Counted from the first letter of the stretch, positions 22,004-31,482 are shown. The stretch is 64,000 nt of DNA from Pseudomonas taiwanensis (GCF_013393345.1 NZ_QJRF01000074.1:224612-288611); one strand, 5' to 3'. Translations and numbers: made by a program. The notes: a model not told the origin generated them from the sequence alone.

Positions 22004-22588
22004 ATGAGCGCCATCACCATTACCCAAGCTGCCCAGGATTATCTGGCTGACCTGCTGGAGAAGCAGAACACCCCGGGCATCGGCATTCGTATCTTCATTA
22101 CCCAGCCTGGTACCCAGTACGCCGAAACCTGCATTGCCTACTGCAAGCCGGGTGAGCAGAAGCCCGAGGACAATGCGGTTGCCCTGGCTGCTTTCACCGC
22201 CTGGATCGATGGCGTGAGCGAGCCCTTCCTTGATGACGCCGTGGTGGATTACGCCACCGACCGCATGGGCGGCCAACTGACCATCAAGGCACCGAATGCC
22301 AAGGTCCCGATGGTCAACGAAGACAGCCCGATCACCGAGCGCATCAACTATTACCTGCAGACTGAGATCAACCCCGGTCTGGCCAGCCACGGCGGTCAGG
22401 TCAGCCTGGTGGATGTCGTCGACGAAGGCATCGCCGTGCTGAAGTTCGGCGGCGGTTGCCAAGGTTGCGGCATGGTCGACATGACGCTGAAGGATGGCGT
22501 CGAAAAGACCCTGATGGAGCGTATTCCGGAGCTGAAGGGCGTACGTGACGTCACCGATCACAGCAACAAGGAAAACGCCTACTACTGA
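22004..22588 (+). CDS. nfuA: Iron-sulfur biogenesis protein NfuA
   Basis: A 194-aa Fe-S carrier. The N-terminal half is a degenerate A-type domain ([19 protein letters not shown]). The C-terminal half is the Nfu domain with the cluster-binding CXXC in [16 protein letters not shown] (about residues 149-152). It receives and hands on [4Fe-4S] clusters under oxidative or iron stress. The ATG at 22004 follows GAGGAG. The length is normal and a terminator follows directly. Confidence 0.96.
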   Translation: MSAITITQAAQDYLADLLEKQNTPGIGIRIFITQPGTQYAETCIAYCKPGEQKPEDNAVALAAFTAWIDGVSEPFLDDAVVDYATDRMGGQLTIKAPNAKVPMVNEDSPITERINYYLQTEINPGLASHGGQVSLVDVVDEGIAVLKFGGGCQGCGMVDMTLKDGVEKTLMERIPELKGVRDVTDHSNKENAYY

Positions 22589-22603
22589 GGTAGTGGCGAT
22601 ATG

Positions 22604-22631
22604 AAAAAGGCGACCTCCGGGTCGCCTTTTT
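22604..22631. terminator. Rho-independent terminator after nfuA
   Basis: Hairpin GGCGACC-TCCG-GGTCGCC with AAAAA before and TTTTT after. It ends nfuA on the + strand and can equally end the DUF1272 gene arriving from the other side. Confidence 0.92.
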
Positions 22632-22648
22632 CATGGCCGGCGTTCAGC

Positions 22649-22891
22649 TCAGCCCGGGCAGCCGGCAGGCTTCAGGACGCGTTGAGCAGAGGCGGGGAAC
22701 TTCGCCAGTTTCGCCTTGGGGCGAATGGGTCGCCGCACCAGTTCGCCGCCGCAGTTGGGGCAGGTGCCGTGCAGGCGCTGGTCGGCGCAGTCCCGGCAGA
22801 AGGTGCATTCGAATGAGCAGATCAGCGCCTGCTCGGAGTCAGGGGGCAAGTCCTTGTCGCAGCATTCGCAGTTGGGGCGTAGTTCGAGCAT
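22649..22891 (-). CDS. DUF1272 cysteine-rich zinc-binding protein
   Basis: An 80-aa protein with closely spaced Cys pairs (CECCDKDL, CSFECTFCRDC, TCPNCGGEL), the pattern of the DUF1272 family and consistent with two zinc sites. It ends 11 bases into the shared region with the GlxA-type regulator, so it is probably the second gene of a two-gene transcript. The function is unknown. Confidence 0.88.
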   Translation of the reverse strand: MLELRPNCECCDKDLPPDSEQALICSFECTFCRDCADQRLHGTCPNCGGELVRRPIRPKAKLAKFPASAQRVLKPAGCPG

Positions 22892-22901
22892 GGCCAGGTC
22901 C

Positions 22902-23909
22902 TCAATCGGTGGTGGAGCGTCCGAAACGTTCCGCGTATTCCTGCGGGCCCACGGACAGGTGCTTGTGAAAGGTGCGGCGGAGGTTTTCCGGGTGGCCGAA
23001 GCCGGTCAGGCGCGCCACGGTGGCGATGGAGGCCTGGGAGTCCTGCAGTAGGGTGCGGGCCGCTTCCAGCCGGACCCGTTCCACATACTTGCCGGGGCCC
23101 ACACCCAGTTCCTGGGCGAAGGTGCGCGACAGGCTGCGCGGTGCCATCTTCGCCTGGGCGGCCAGCGCTTGCAGGGACAGGTCGGCGCCCAGGTTGGCCG
23201 GAATCCATTCCAATAGAGCAGCCAACTTGGGCGTGCGGCTGGGTTCCGGCGTGAGCAGCGCGCTGAACTGCGTCTGACCTCCGGGGCGTCGCAGGAACAG
23301 GACCAGCCGCCGGGCGATCGCCAGTGCCATCGGGCGGCCAAGGTCGGCTTCCACCAATGCCAGTGCCAGATCGATGCCGGCGGTGACTCCGGCCGAGGTG
23401 AAGAGGTGGGGGTCGCCATCCCGGCCTGTGGGGTCATAGGTGTGCAGCCGATCGCCGTGCACGTCGATTCCCTCATGGCAGCTCAGCGCTGCTACGTCCG
23501 CCCAGTGGGTAGTGGCTTGGCGGCCATCCAGCAATCCCGCTGCGGCCAGGATCAGGGCGCCCGAACAGATGGAGCCGAAGCGCCGCACCTGGGGCTCCGC
23601 ATTCCGCAACCAATCCAGCAGTTCGCCTTCCTTGCATTGGCTTTCCATGTCCATTCCGCCAGGAATGAGCAGAGTGTCCAGGCTGGCCGGGTCCACCTCG
23701 CGCCACGCTCGATCGGCCACCAGGGCGAAGCCGGCGGAGGTCTTCACCGGTCCCGCGTCGGGCCCCAGCACGTGGATTCCATAGCAAGGCGGAAGGCTAT
23801 GGCGTGCATGCTCGTCGTTGGCTGAGGCGAACACCTGCAGCGGGCCGGTCACGTCCAGGCTCATGACGTCGGCGAAGGTGAGGCAGGCGATGTGGCGGAT
23901 AGCGTCCAT
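22902..23909 (-). CDS. GlxA-family transcriptional regulator (DJ-1/PfpI plus AraC)
   Basis: A 335-aa regulator. Residues 1-185 form a class-I amidotransferase-like DJ-1/PfpI domain, with the nucleophile elbow FGSICSGALIL holding a Cys and LLIPGGMDM earlier. Residues about 225-335 hold an AraC-type double helix-turn-helix, SLQALAAQAKMAPRSLSRTF and SIATVARLTGFGHPENLRRT (each 20 residues). Such proteins often respond to quaternary amines or amino acids, but the ligand cannot be told here. It is followed by the DUF1272 gene in the same direction. Confidence 0.92.
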   Translation of the reverse strand: MDAIRHIACLTFADVMSLDVTGPLQVFASANDEHARHSLPPCYGIHVLGPDAGPVKTSAGFALVADRAWREVDPASLDTLLIPGGMDMESQCKEGELLDWLRNAEPQVRRFGSICSGALILAAAGLLDGRQATTHWADVAALSCHEGIDVHGDRLHTYDPTGRDGDPHLFTSAGVTAGIDLALALVEADLGRPMALAIARRLVLFLRRPGGQTQFSALLTPEPSRTPKLAALLEWIPANLGADLSLQALAAQAKMAPRSLSRTFAQELGVGPGKYVERVRLEAARTLLQDSQASIATVARLTGFGHPENLRRTFHKHLSVGPQEYAERFGRSTTD

Positions 23910-23997
23910 GACCGGCTCGGCAGGAAAGATGACTCCAGTCTGCTGCGAGCGTGTCCTGGCGACAATGACAATAACCCCACAAATCTCGCCAAAAAGC

Positions 23998-25035
23998 TCA
24001 GTCGCTGGTTTGTCGGGCCTGGAGAAACTGGAGCAGGGCGACTTCTTCCGGACTCATGCCCTTGCGTTTGCGTGGTCGTTTGCAGCCGGCCAGTTCGCCA
24101 GTGAGGAAGGCGTCCACTACGGCGGGATGGATGTAGCACTTGCGGCAAATGGCAGGGGTGTTGCCCAGGCGTTGGGCTACCTGTTTGACCATCTCGGTTA
24201 CGTGCTGGGTGCGATTGTCCGGCGTGCTTTGGGCGACTTTGCGCAACGCTTCCAGAGCCAAGGCGCTGCCTGCCCAGGTTCGGTAGTCCTTGGCCGTGAA
24301 CTCACCGCTGGCCTGGCTGCGCAGGAAGTCGTTGACGTCATGGGAACCGACCGAGTGCCGTTGGCCCTCTTCATCGAGGTACTGGAAGAGCTGCTGTCCG
24401 GGGAGGTCCAGGCAGCGTCGAAGGATTCTTGCCAGGCGGGGGCTGGTCAGGCTCACGTCATGCTCGATACCGCTCTTGCCCTTGAAGCTGAAGCGGATCT
24501 GGCTGCCGTTTACGTTGATGTGGCGATTGCGCAGGGTGGTCAACCCATAGGAGTTGTTCTCCCGCGCGTAGCGTCGATTGCCGACCCGAATCAGTGTCTC
24601 ATCGAGCAGGGCGACCACGGTGGCCATGACTTTGTCTCGCCCCATTCCTGTCTCGCCGAGGTGCTTGTCGATCCTGGCGCGGAGTTGGGGCAGCGCGCTC
24701 CCGAAACTCAGCAGGCGCTCGTACTTGGCGCTGTTCCGGTTCTCGTTCCACAAGGGGTGATAGCGGTACTGCTTGCGCCCTCGCGCGTCTCGACCGGTGG
24801 CCTGGAGATGCCCGTTCGGGTCCGGACAGATCCAGACATCGCGATAGGCAGGCGGGATGACGAGCTGATCGATACGACGCACCTCGTCCGGGTCGCGAAT
24901 CCGCGCACCCTCCGGGTCGAGGTAAATGAAGCGTCCGCGCTGCCGGCGCCGTCGAATGCCGGGCATTCCGTCGTCGACATAGCGCAACTGTGCGGGCAGG
25001 TCGATGGGGCAGTCCGGGTTGTTGCGTTCTGTCAT
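23998..25035 (-). CDS. DNA topoisomerase IB (poxvirus/eukaryote-like)
   Basis: A 345-aa type IB enzyme that relaxes supercoils through a 3'-phosphotyrosyl link. The N-terminal domain has RGRFIYLDPEGARIRD. The catalytic domain holds RVGNRRYARENNSYGLTTL and DVNDFLRSQASGEFTAKDYR (Arg and Lys residues of the catalytic pentad), and the active Tyr in ICRKCYIHPAVVD. The start ATG at 25035 overlaps the stop of the DUF421 gene (ATGA), so the two are coupled. The size is normal for bacterial members. Confidence 0.92.
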   Translation of the reverse strand: MTERNNPDCPIDLPAQLRYVDDGMPGIRRRRQRGRFIYLDPEGARIRDPDEVRRIDQLVIPPAYRDVWICPDPNGHLQATGRDARGRKQYRYHPLWNENRNSAKYERLLSFGSALPQLRARIDKHLGETGMGRDKVMATVVALLDETLIRVGNRRYARENNSYGLTTLRNRHINVNGSQIRFSFKGKSGIEHDVSLTSPRLARILRRCLDLPGQQLFQYLDEEGQRHSVGSHDVNDFLRSQASGEFTAKDYRTWAGSALALEALRKVAQSTPDNRTQHVTEMVKQVAQRLGNTPAICRKCYIHPAVVDAFLTGELAGCKRPRKRKGMSPEEVALLQFLQARQTSD

Positions 25036-25739
25036 GGGCGGGTCGCTGAGGTCAGGCGCTTGCGGCCGATGGACTTTGACCAGGTGTCGTTGTTGCAATG
25101 CTGGCAGGACGGCTTTTCGCCTGCGCGTTGCTGGCTGGTCATGCCGCAATGGTTGCAGGAGTACAGGCCGTCGGAGGGAATCCGCGCGTGGTCACGGCGC
25201 AGACAAGGCGGCAGGACGGAGAGACCAGGGCGCGTTTCGCTCTCGTCAAAATAATAGAGGCTGACATCGCCGTTGACCTCGAGTATCCCCAGGCGGACCT
25301 GACCAAGGTGCTCGACGTTCTGTCGACGCAGCTCCATGAAAAACTCGTCACTGGCGATGTTTTTCCGTCCGAGCGCTTCGGTGTCGTAGAGCCCGTCCTT
25401 GATGATCACCACCGGCTTGCCTTCCATCCAGGCGCCAAATCGTGCGTTGCGCTCCATGGCGTAGGTGGTGAGGCGATAAAGACAGAGCAGCGTGACGAAC
25501 ACCGCCAGTATGGGCAGGAGCGGGACATCCTCGTAGAACGACACATCGCCGGCGGCGGAGCCGAGGGTGAGGATGACCAGGACTTCGAACAGCGAAATCT
25601 GGCGGACACCGCGCCTTCCAGAAAGGCGGAGGAACGCGAAGACCACGATGAAAGCGAACAACGACCGCAGCATCACTTCGCCGAGGAATCCGAGGGGAAA
25701 CTCGTGGAGCAGCATGCGTTGCCAGTCGAATGGGTTCAT
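25032..25739 (-). CDS. DUF421 (YetF-like) membrane protein with C-terminal zinc ribbon
   Basis: A 235-aa protein. Three transmembrane helices occupy residues about 17-90, followed by the soluble DUF421 domain (EGKPVVIIKDGLYDTEALGR and MELRRQNVEHLGQVRLGILE). The C-terminus carries two CXXC pairs (YSCNHCGMTS and PSCQHCNNDT) that look like an added zinc ribbon. The start follows a region without a strong ribosome site. It is translationally coupled to topoisomerase IB downstream. The function is not known. Confidence 0.88.
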   Translation of the reverse strand: MNPFDWQRMLLHEFPLGFLGEVMLRSLFAFIVVFAFLRLSGRRGVRQISLFEVLVILTLGSAAGDVSFYEDVPLLPILAVFVTLLCLYRLTTYAMERNARFGAWMEGKPVVIIKDGLYDTEALGRKNIASDEFFMELRRQNVEHLGQVRLGILEVNGDVSLYYFDESETRPGLSVLPPCLRRDHARIPSDGLYSCNHCGMTSQQRAGEKPSCQHCNNDTWSKSIGRKRLTSATRP

Positions 25740-25924
25740 CCAGGCCGCTCCTTGCGCGCAGCAGGGCTTTACGGGGCAGTACTGGGATAGACCGTGGATT
25801 CAGGCGACTTGCGCCATGCATTGGCCGGGCGGCACGAGCGAGGAGGGGGAAGCGTGGGGGAAAACTTGCCGGAGCGAGCAGGTCAGGCCTGCTCGCCGCG
25901 CATTGGGCACTGGCGCTGAAGCCT

Positions 25925-26194
25925 TTACTCAGGCATCGACCAGGGTTCGAGGTCGTAGCCCTTGCGGCTCAATTCCTCGCGGGATTGTTCGAGGATGCTG
26001 GCCAGTTGTTCGGGGTCGGAATAGGTGCTGCTGGGAATCTTCGAGCGGCCGAGAAGACGGGTGTTGGTACGGTCGATCACGCTGATGCTGAGTTCGCCGG
26101 TGCCATCTTGCTGGGCCCAGGCAACGCACTGGAAGGGTTTGAACGCACGGCCGGTAATGATCAGTGCTTCGTTGAAACGCAGCGGAGTATTCAT
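25925..26194 (-). CDS. Conserved hypothetical protein (89 aa)
   Basis: A small soluble protein beginning MNTPLRFNEALIITGRAFKP and ending DLEPWSMPE; a run of beta residues (LSISVIDRTNTRLLG) is followed by an amphipathic helix rich in Glu and Gln. I chose the ATG at 26194 because GGAGAG lies ten bases upstream; an ATG at 26212 would overlap that site. I do not recognise a family. A 185-base gap separates it from the DUF421 gene. Confidence 0.6.
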   Translation of the reverse strand: MNTPLRFNEALIITGRAFKPFQCVAWAQQDGTGELSISVIDRTNTRLLGRSKIPSSTYSDPEQLASILEQSREELSRKGYDLEPWSMPE

Positions 26195-26509
26195 GGGAGG
26201 GGGTCTCTCCATATTGTGCCCAATGAAGGTGACAGCGCGGCTTCAGACCTTTATTGCACCGTCGTGAATGTGGATGGCGAGACTCGACCGATAAGTCACA
26301 GCACGTCGTGAAAAACTAAGTTTTTGTCGCTGAAATGAATGGGTAAGCGATTTTTGTACCGGCCGTTGTGCGTTTTTCTCGTGGGGCTGGGTATACAGGG
26401 CGTGCTCGGCATTGTCCCGAATCGGGTCCGATTCCTCTCGCGATGTACCGCCCGTGCTCCTGCCAGTATCATCATCGGCCGTTCTAGGTTGCCTACAGCG
26501 AGTGTTGCC
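26195..26509. other. Non-coding stretch upstream of the C39-like gene
   Basis: About 315 bases between the divergent small hypothetical gene and the lipoprotein. An open frame continues upstream of the lipoprotein start through this stretch (from an ATG at 26339), but a lipoprotein signal peptide starting at 26510 argues against it. AT-rich sequence at 26305-26360 could hold promoters in both directions; no motif is clear enough to name. Confidence 0.4.
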
Positions 26510-27178
26510 GTGCCCGTCCTGAGCCGTCTGTTCCGTCCCATCCTTGTGGCCACTTGCATTGCCGTGTTGGCCGGCTGTGGCGCCCAGCCGCTGTCACCGA
26601 AACTGCGCTCGGGGCCGGAGCGGGTGGAATTGAGCGGTGTCCCGTTCTTCGCTCAGAACGCCTACCAGAGCGCGCCGGCTTCGTTGGCGGCCTTGCTGAC
26701 CCAGCAGGGTGACGAGGTCACGCCGGGCATGATCGAAAAGGAACTGCAACTGCCGCAGAAGGAAGCTTCCCTCCGCGATGGGCTGGCGGAGACGGCGCGC
26801 AAGCATGGTCTTGTGGTCTATCCACTGGGTAGCCGGATAGACGATCTGCTGGAGCAAGTGGCCGCGGGCAATCCGGTGCTCGTGCATCTGCGCGAAGGGT
26901 TCGGCTGGATGCCGTCCTGGCGCTACGCGTTGCTGATCGGTTACGACCGCACCAACCAGCAGGTGCTGCTCCGCCACGGCCACAAGCGCCGCGCCCTGAT
27001 GAGCTTCCGTGAGTTCGAGTCGGGTTGGGCGGAAGCAGGTCATTGGGCGGTGCTGGTGCAGGCGCCGAATCAGTTGCCGGCATCGGTGGAGAGGGCTCGC
27101 TGGCTGAAGGCGGCCGATGATCTTGCCGCGGCTGGCCAGGTCAATGCCGCGAAGATGGCGCGCTTGCAGATGCCCTGA
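26510..27178 (+). CDS. C39-peptidase-like lipoprotein, catalytic residues missing
   Basis: A 222-aa lipoprotein starting with GTG. The signal MPVLSRLFRPILVATCIAV ends in the lipobox LAGC. The body matches the C39-like cysteine peptidase fold: VPFFAQNAYQSAPASLAALL aligns with the usual QxxYxCGPAsLA active-site helix, and PSWRYALLIGYD aligns with the WHYAVVxGYD strand. Here Cys is Ser54, the next Gly is Ala55 and the His is Arg, so both catalytic residues are gone. EAGHWAVLVQ near the end keeps a His of the fold. It is probably a non-catalytic envelope protein, anchored to the outer membrane. Confidence 0.75.
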   Translation: MPVLSRLFRPILVATCIAVLAGCGAQPLSPKLRSGPERVELSGVPFFAQNAYQSAPASLAALLTQQGDEVTPGMIEKELQLPQKEASLRDGLAETARKHGLVVYPLGSRIDDLLEQVAAGNPVLVHLREGFGWMPSWRYALLIGYDRTNQQVLLRHGHKRRALMSFREFESGWAEAGHWAVLVQAPNQLPASVERARWLKAADDLAAAGQVNAAKMARLQMP

Positions 27179-27196
27179 TCGGCGAGCACGGAAATA

Positions 27197-27222
27197 AAAA
27201 CGGCGCCCTGGGGCGCCGTTTT
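27197..27222. terminator. Bidirectional terminator
   Basis: Hairpin CGGCGCC-CTGG-GGCGCCG with AAAA and TTTT flanks lies between two converging genes, ending the C39-like gene and the PuuB-like gene. Confidence 0.9.
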
Positions 27223-27236
27223 CATTTGCAGGCGGA

Positions 27237-28520
27237 TCAGACGCCCAGCTTGTCGCGCATGGTGTAGTACCAGGCACCCATCGCGGTGAAGGGCACGCGG
27301 AACACGCGGCCACCCGGGAAGGGGTAATGCGGCAGGCTGGCAAAAGCGTCGAAGCGCTCGGCCTGGCCACGCAGGGTTTCGGCGATCACCTTGCCGGCGA
27401 TGTGGGTGTAGGTGACGCCGTGGCCGCTGCAGCCCTGGGAGTAGTAGATGTTGTCGCCGATCCGGCCGACCTGGGGCAGGCGCGACAGGGTCAGCAGGAA
27501 GTTGCCGGTCCAGGCGAAGTCGATCTTCACGTTCTTCAGCTGCGGGAAGGTCTTCAGCATCTTCGGACGGATGATGGCTTCGATGTTCGCCGGGTCACGG
27601 GCACCGTATACCACGCCGCCGCCGTAGATCAGGCGCTTGTCGCCGGAAAGACGGTAGTAGTCCAGCAGGTAGTTGCAGTCCTCGACGCAGTAGTCTTGCG
27701 GCAGCAGGGACTTGGCCACTTCATCCGACAGCGGCTCGGTGGTGACCACCTGGGTGCCGCAAGGCATGGATTTGCTGGCCAGTTCGGGAACCAGGTTGCC
27801 CATGTAGGCGTTGCCGGCTACCACCACGAACTTCGCCTTCACGCGGCCTTTCGGGGTGTGGATCACCGGATTGGCGCCACGCTCGATGCGGGTCGCAGGG
27901 CTCTGCTCGTAAATCACGCCACCCAGGGACTCGATGGCTGCGGCTTCGCCCAGTGCCAGGTTGAGCGGATGGATGTGACCGCCGCTCATGTCCAGCATGC
28001 CGCCAATATAGTTGTCGGTCGCCGCCACTTTGCGGATGCCCTTGGCATCCAGCAATTCCAGCTGGTTGTGGCCGAAGCGCTCCCACAGTTTCTTCTGGGA
28101 TTCCAGGTGCGCCATCTGCTTCTTGGTGAAGGCTGCGAATACGCCGCCATCCTTCAGGTCGCACTGGATGTTGTACTTGCTGATGCGGTCGCGAATGATG
28201 CGGCCGCCTTCGAACGCCATGTCAGCCATCAGCTTGGCGTTCTTCGGGTTCGCGGTGCGCTCGATAGCATCGATGTCGCGGCTGTAGCTGTTGACGATCT
28301 GGCCGCCGTTACGACCGGATGCGCCGAAGCCCACCTTCGCAGCCTCGAGCACGGTGACTTTGAAACCGTTCTCCAGAAGGAAGAGGGCGGTGGAGAGACC
28401 GGTGTAGCCTGCACCAATAATGCAGACGTCGGTTTCGATCTCACCTTGCAGTTCAGGGCGTGCCGGTACCGGGTTGGCCGAGAACGCGTAATAGGACTGG
28501 GGGTAGGGAGTGTGCGTCAT
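27237..28520 (-). CDS. FAD-dependent oxidase, gamma-glutamylputrescine oxidase type (PuuB/PauB)
   Basis: A 427-aa flavoprotein of the DAO family. The dinucleotide fold VCIIGAGYTGLSTALFLLE is at residues 32-50, then GFGASGRNGGQIV, typical of PuuB/OrdL-type amine oxidases that oxidise gamma-glutamylated putrescine in polyamine breakdown. GCSGHGVTYTHIAGKVIAE is the closing FAD motif. It stands alone, without the other puu genes, as several PauB copies do in Pseudomonas. The amine it acts on is inferred from the family only. Confidence 0.87.
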   Translation of the reverse strand: MTHTPYPQSYYAFSANPVPARPELQGEIETDVCIIGAGYTGLSTALFLLENGFKVTVLEAAKVGFGASGRNGGQIVNSYSRDIDAIERTANPKNAKLMADMAFEGGRIIRDRISKYNIQCDLKDGGVFAAFTKKQMAHLESQKKLWERFGHNQLELLDAKGIRKVAATDNYIGGMLDMSGGHIHPLNLALGEAAAIESLGGVIYEQSPATRIERGANPVIHTPKGRVKAKFVVVAGNAYMGNLVPELASKSMPCGTQVVTTEPLSDEVAKSLLPQDYCVEDCNYLLDYYRLSGDKRLIYGGGVVYGARDPANIEAIIRPKMLKTFPQLKNVKIDFAWTGNFLLTLSRLPQVGRIGDNIYYSQGCSGHGVTYTHIAGKVIAETLRGQAERFDAFASLPHYPFPGGRVFRVPFTAMGAWYYTMRDKLGV

Positions 28521-28663
28521 AATGGAATCTCTGTTTTTTATTTTTTACAGATGTGGTGATCCTACCTGAGTTGAAACGGGTCGGCTAGCCTCTGTGCAAA
28601 ATATTCAACGAGGCGCTGAACAGTAAAAAATCCACTTTTTCAGAGAGTTAGCGAAAAAAGGTG

Positions 28664-28691
28664 TTGACAGGGAAAACTCAGTCCGTAGAAT
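28664..28691 (+). promoter_or_regulatory. Promoter of tRNA-Val
   Basis: A consensus TTGACA (28664-28669), a 16-base spacer and TAGAAT (28686-28691) lie 13 bases before the tRNA. The GC-rich GCGCACCC right after the -10 is a typical stringent-control discriminator. The same TAGAATGCGC occurs in two rRNA promoters at the end of this window. Confidence 0.85.
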
Positions 28692-28704
28692 GCGCACCCA
28701 TCGA

Positions 28705-28781
28705 AGGCACATAGCTCAGTTGGTTAGAGCACCACCTTGACATGGTGGGGGTCGTTGGTTCGAATCCAATTGTGCCTACCA
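28705..28781 (+). tRNA. tRNA-Val (GAC)
   Basis: A 77-nt cloverleaf. Acceptor arms AGGCACA and TGTGCCT pair fully, followed by A and an encoded CCA. The anticodon loop is TTGACAT, giving anticodon GAC. The T-arm carries GGTTCGAAT. It is placed upstream of thrS, as in other pseudomonads. Confidence 0.95.
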
Positions 28782-28789
28782 AATTCGAT

Positions 28790-28818
28790 AAAAAGGGTCA
28801 CTCAGGTGACCCTTTTTT
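28790..28818 (+). terminator. Terminator of tRNA-Val
   Basis: Hairpin GGGTCAC-TCAG-GTGACCC preceded by A's and followed by TTTTTT, nine bases after the tRNA. Confidence 0.92.
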
Positions 28819-29008
28819 ATTGGGCGCTTGTCGGGGCTCGGGCTTTCTGCAAGCATCCCGCTCTTCATTACCTCCAGTGACTCTGGTTCGGCTCTGGTTG
28901 GCTGCAAGGCTCCTGCTACCGTATGGCGGGCATACCACCGAATCGCGTACTGGCTCATCCCAACCCATGTGGCCTTTGGTAGAGGTCACCACTAGGAGAG
29001 GAGGCGCC

Positions 29009-30931
29009 ATGCCCATCATCACTCTTCCTGACGGCAGTCAGCGTACTTTCGATAAACCCGTATCCGTACTCGAAGTGGCTCAGTCCATCGGTGCGGGCCT
29101 GGCCAAGGCAACCCTGGCCGGCAAGGTCAACGGCAAGCTGGTAGATGCTTGCGATCTGATCGAAGACGATGCCTCGCTGCAGATTGTGACCCCCAAGGAC
29201 GAAGACGGGCTGGAGATCATTCGCCATTCCTGCGCGCACCTGGTTGGCCACGCGGTCAAGCAACTCTATCCGACCGCCAAGATGGTGATCGGTCCGGTCA
29301 TTGAAGAAGGCTTCTATTACGACATCGCGTTCGAGCGGCCCTTCACGCCGGAAGACATGGCGGCCATCGAAAAGCGTATGGCTGAGCTGATCGAGAAGGA
29401 CTACGACGTCATCAAGAAGATGACTCCGCGGGCCGACGTCATCGAGCTGTTCAAGTCGCGTGGCGAGGAATACAAGCTTCGCCTGGTCGATGACATGCCT
29501 GACGAGAAGGCCATGGGCCTGTACTTCCATGAGGAGTACGTGGACATGTGCCGTGGCCCGCACGTGCCGAATACTCGCTTCCTCAAGGCATTCAAGCTGA
29601 CCAAGATTTCTGGCGCCTACTGGCGTGGCGACTCGAAGAACGAGCAGCTGCAGCGCGTGTATGGCACCGCCTGGGCTGACAAGAAGCAGCTGGCTGCCTA
29701 TGTTCAGCGCATCGAAGAAGCTGAAAAGCGTGACCATCGCCGTATTGGCAAGCAGTTGGACCTGTTCCATCTGCAGGAAGAAGCGCCAGGCATGGTGTTC
29801 TGGCATCCGAGCGGCTGGACCGTCTATCAGGTGCTTGAGCAGTACATGCGCAAGGTCCAGCGTGACCACGGATATGTAGAGGTGCGCACTCCCCAGGTCG
29901 TCGATCGCATTCTGTGGGAGCGTTCGGGCCACTGGTCGAACTACGCCGAGAACATGTTCACCACTTCGTCGGAAAGCCGTGATTACGCGGTCAAGCCGAT
30001 GAACTGCCCGTGCCACGTTCAGATCTTCAACCAGGGCCTGAAGTCCTATCGTGATCTGCCGCTGCGTCTGGCGGAGTTCGGTGCCTGCCACCGCAATGAG
30101 CCGTCCGGCGCCCTGCACGGCATCATGCGCGTTCGCGGTTTCACCCAGGACGATGCGCACATCTTCTGTACCGAGGATCAGGTGAAGAAGGAAGCGGCTG
30201 ACTTCATCAAGCTGACGCTGCAGGTCTACAAGGACTTCGGTTTCGTCGATATCTCGATGAAATTGTCCACTCGTCCGGTCAAGCGGGTAGGTTCCGACGA
30301 GCTGTGGGATCGTGCCGAAGGTGCCCTGGCGGATGCGCTGAACGAGTCTGGTCTGGAGTGGGAATACCAGCCGGGCGAGGGGGCGTTCTATGGTCCGAAG
30401 ATCGAATTCACCCTGAAGGATTGCCTCGGCCGTAACTGGCAGTGCGGTACCCTGCAGTACGATCCGAACCTGCCGGAGCGGCTGGATGCCAGCTATATCG
30501 CCGAAGATAACAACCGTAAGCGCCCGGTGATGTTGCACCGCGCGATTCTCGGATCCTTCGAGCGCTTCATCGGTATGCTGATCGAGCACTACGCTGGCGC
30601 GTTCCCTGCCTGGCTGGCGCCGACCCAGGCGGTGATCATGAATATCACCGACAAGCAGGCCGATTTCGCCGTCGAGGTCGAGAAAACCCTCAACGAAAGC
30701 GGGTTCCGTGCCAAGTCCGACTTGAGAAACGAAAAAATCGGCTTTAAAATCCGCGAGCATACTTTGCTCAAGGTTCCCTATCTCTTGGTTATTGGAGACC
30801 GGGAGGTTGAGACTCGATCCGTTGCTGTGCGCACCCGCGAGGGTGTCGACCTGGGTTCCATGCCCCTCGAAAGCTTCTCTGAGACGCTCGCACAAGCGGT
30901 TTCCCGGCGTGGTCGCCAAGAATTGGAGTAA
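29009..30931 (+). CDS. thrS: Threonyl-tRNA synthetase
   Basis: A 640-aa class II synthetase. Order of domains: TGS (residues 1-60), editing domain with [16 protein letters not shown] supplying the HxxxH zinc motif, catalytic core with [11 protein letters not shown] (zinc Cys), [12 protein letters not shown] (zinc His), and [16 protein letters not shown] (motif 3), then the anticodon-binding domain. The ATG at 29009 follows GGAGAGGAGG; the open frame upstream is not coding. The 190-base leader after the tRNA-Val terminator may hold an operator for thrS autocontrol, but I cannot fold it by eye. First gene of the translation operon. Confidence 0.97.
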   Translation: MPIITLPDGSQRTFDKPVSVLEVAQSIGAGLAKATLAGKVNGKLVDACDLIEDDASLQIVTPKDEDGLEIIRHSCAHLVGHAVKQLYPTAKMVIGPVIEEGFYYDIAFERPFTPEDMAAIEKRMAELIEKDYDVIKKMTPRADVIELFKSRGEEYKLRLVDDMPDEKAMGLYFHEEYVDMCRGPHVPNTRFLKAFKLTKISGAYWRGDSKNEQLQRVYGTAWADKKQLAAYVQRIEEAEKRDHRRIGKQLDLFHLQEEAPGMVFWHPSGWTVYQVLEQYMRKVQRDHGYVEVRTPQVVDRILWERSGHWSNYAENMFTTSSESRDYAVKPMNCPCHVQIFNQGLKSYRDLPLRLAEFGACHRNEPSGALHGIMRVRGFTQDDAHIFCTEDQVKKEAADFIKLTLQVYKDFGFVDISMKLSTRPVKRVGSDELWDRAEGALADALNESGLEWEYQPGEGAFYGPKIEFTLKDCLGRNWQCGTLQYDPNLPERLDASYIAEDNNRKRPVMLHRAILGSFERFIGMLIEHYAGAFPAWLAPTQAVIMNITDKQADFAVEVEKTLNESGFRAKSDLRNEKIGFKIREHTLLKVPYLLVIGDREVETRSVAVRTREGVDLGSMPLESFSETLAQAVSRRGRQELE

Positions 30932-30936
30932 TCACT

Positions 30937-31482
30937 ATTAAGCGTGAAATGAGACAGGACAAGCGGACTCAACCGAAGGCCCCGATCAACGAGAATATCT
31001 CGGCTCGTGAGGTGCGGTTGATTGGTGCTGACGGCCAGCAGATTGGCGTCGTCTCGATTGATGAAGCGCTTCGCGCTGCTGAAGAAGCCAAGCTGGATCT
31101 GGTAGAGATTTCTGCCGATGCCGTGCCGCCTGTTTGCCGGATCATGGATTACGGCAAACACCTCTTCGAGAAGAAGAAGCAGGCTGCGGCAGCGAAGAAG
31201 AACCAGCACCAGCAGCAGATTAAAGAAATCAAGTTTCGTCCAGGGACGGAAGAAGGGGATTACCAGGTAAAACTACGCAACCTGGTACGTTTCCTTAGTG
31301 ATGGGGACAAGGCCAAGGTATCCCTGCGATTCCGCGGTCGTGAGATGGCCCACCAGGAGCTGGGTATGGAGTTGTTGAAGCGGGTCGAAGCCGACCTCGC
31401 CGAATTCGGCACCGTAGAACAGCATCCTAAGCTGGAAGGACGCCAGCTGATGATGGTCATCGCCCCCAAAAAGCGAAAATAA
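30937..31482 (+). CDS. infC: Translation initiation factor IF-3, ATT start
   Basis: A 181-aa factor that binds 30S subunits and checks start codons. The frame opens with ATT at 30937 (then [13 protein letters not shown]), eight bases after GGAG and five after the thrS stop. ATT is the known infC start in many bacteria and lets IF-3 limit its own synthesis. An ATG four codons later (30949) is possible but lacks a ribosome site. NINEN-type linker and the C-terminal [12 protein letters not shown] are both present. Confidence 0.93.
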   Translation: MKREMRQDKRTQPKAPINENISAREVRLIGADGQQIGVVSIDEALRAAEEAKLDLVEISADAVPPVCRIMDYGKHLFEKKKQAAAAKKNQHQQQIKEIKFRPGTEEGDYQVKLRNLVRFLSDGDKAKVSLRFRGREMAHQELGMELLKRVEADLAEFGTVEQHPKLEGRQLMMVIAPKKRK

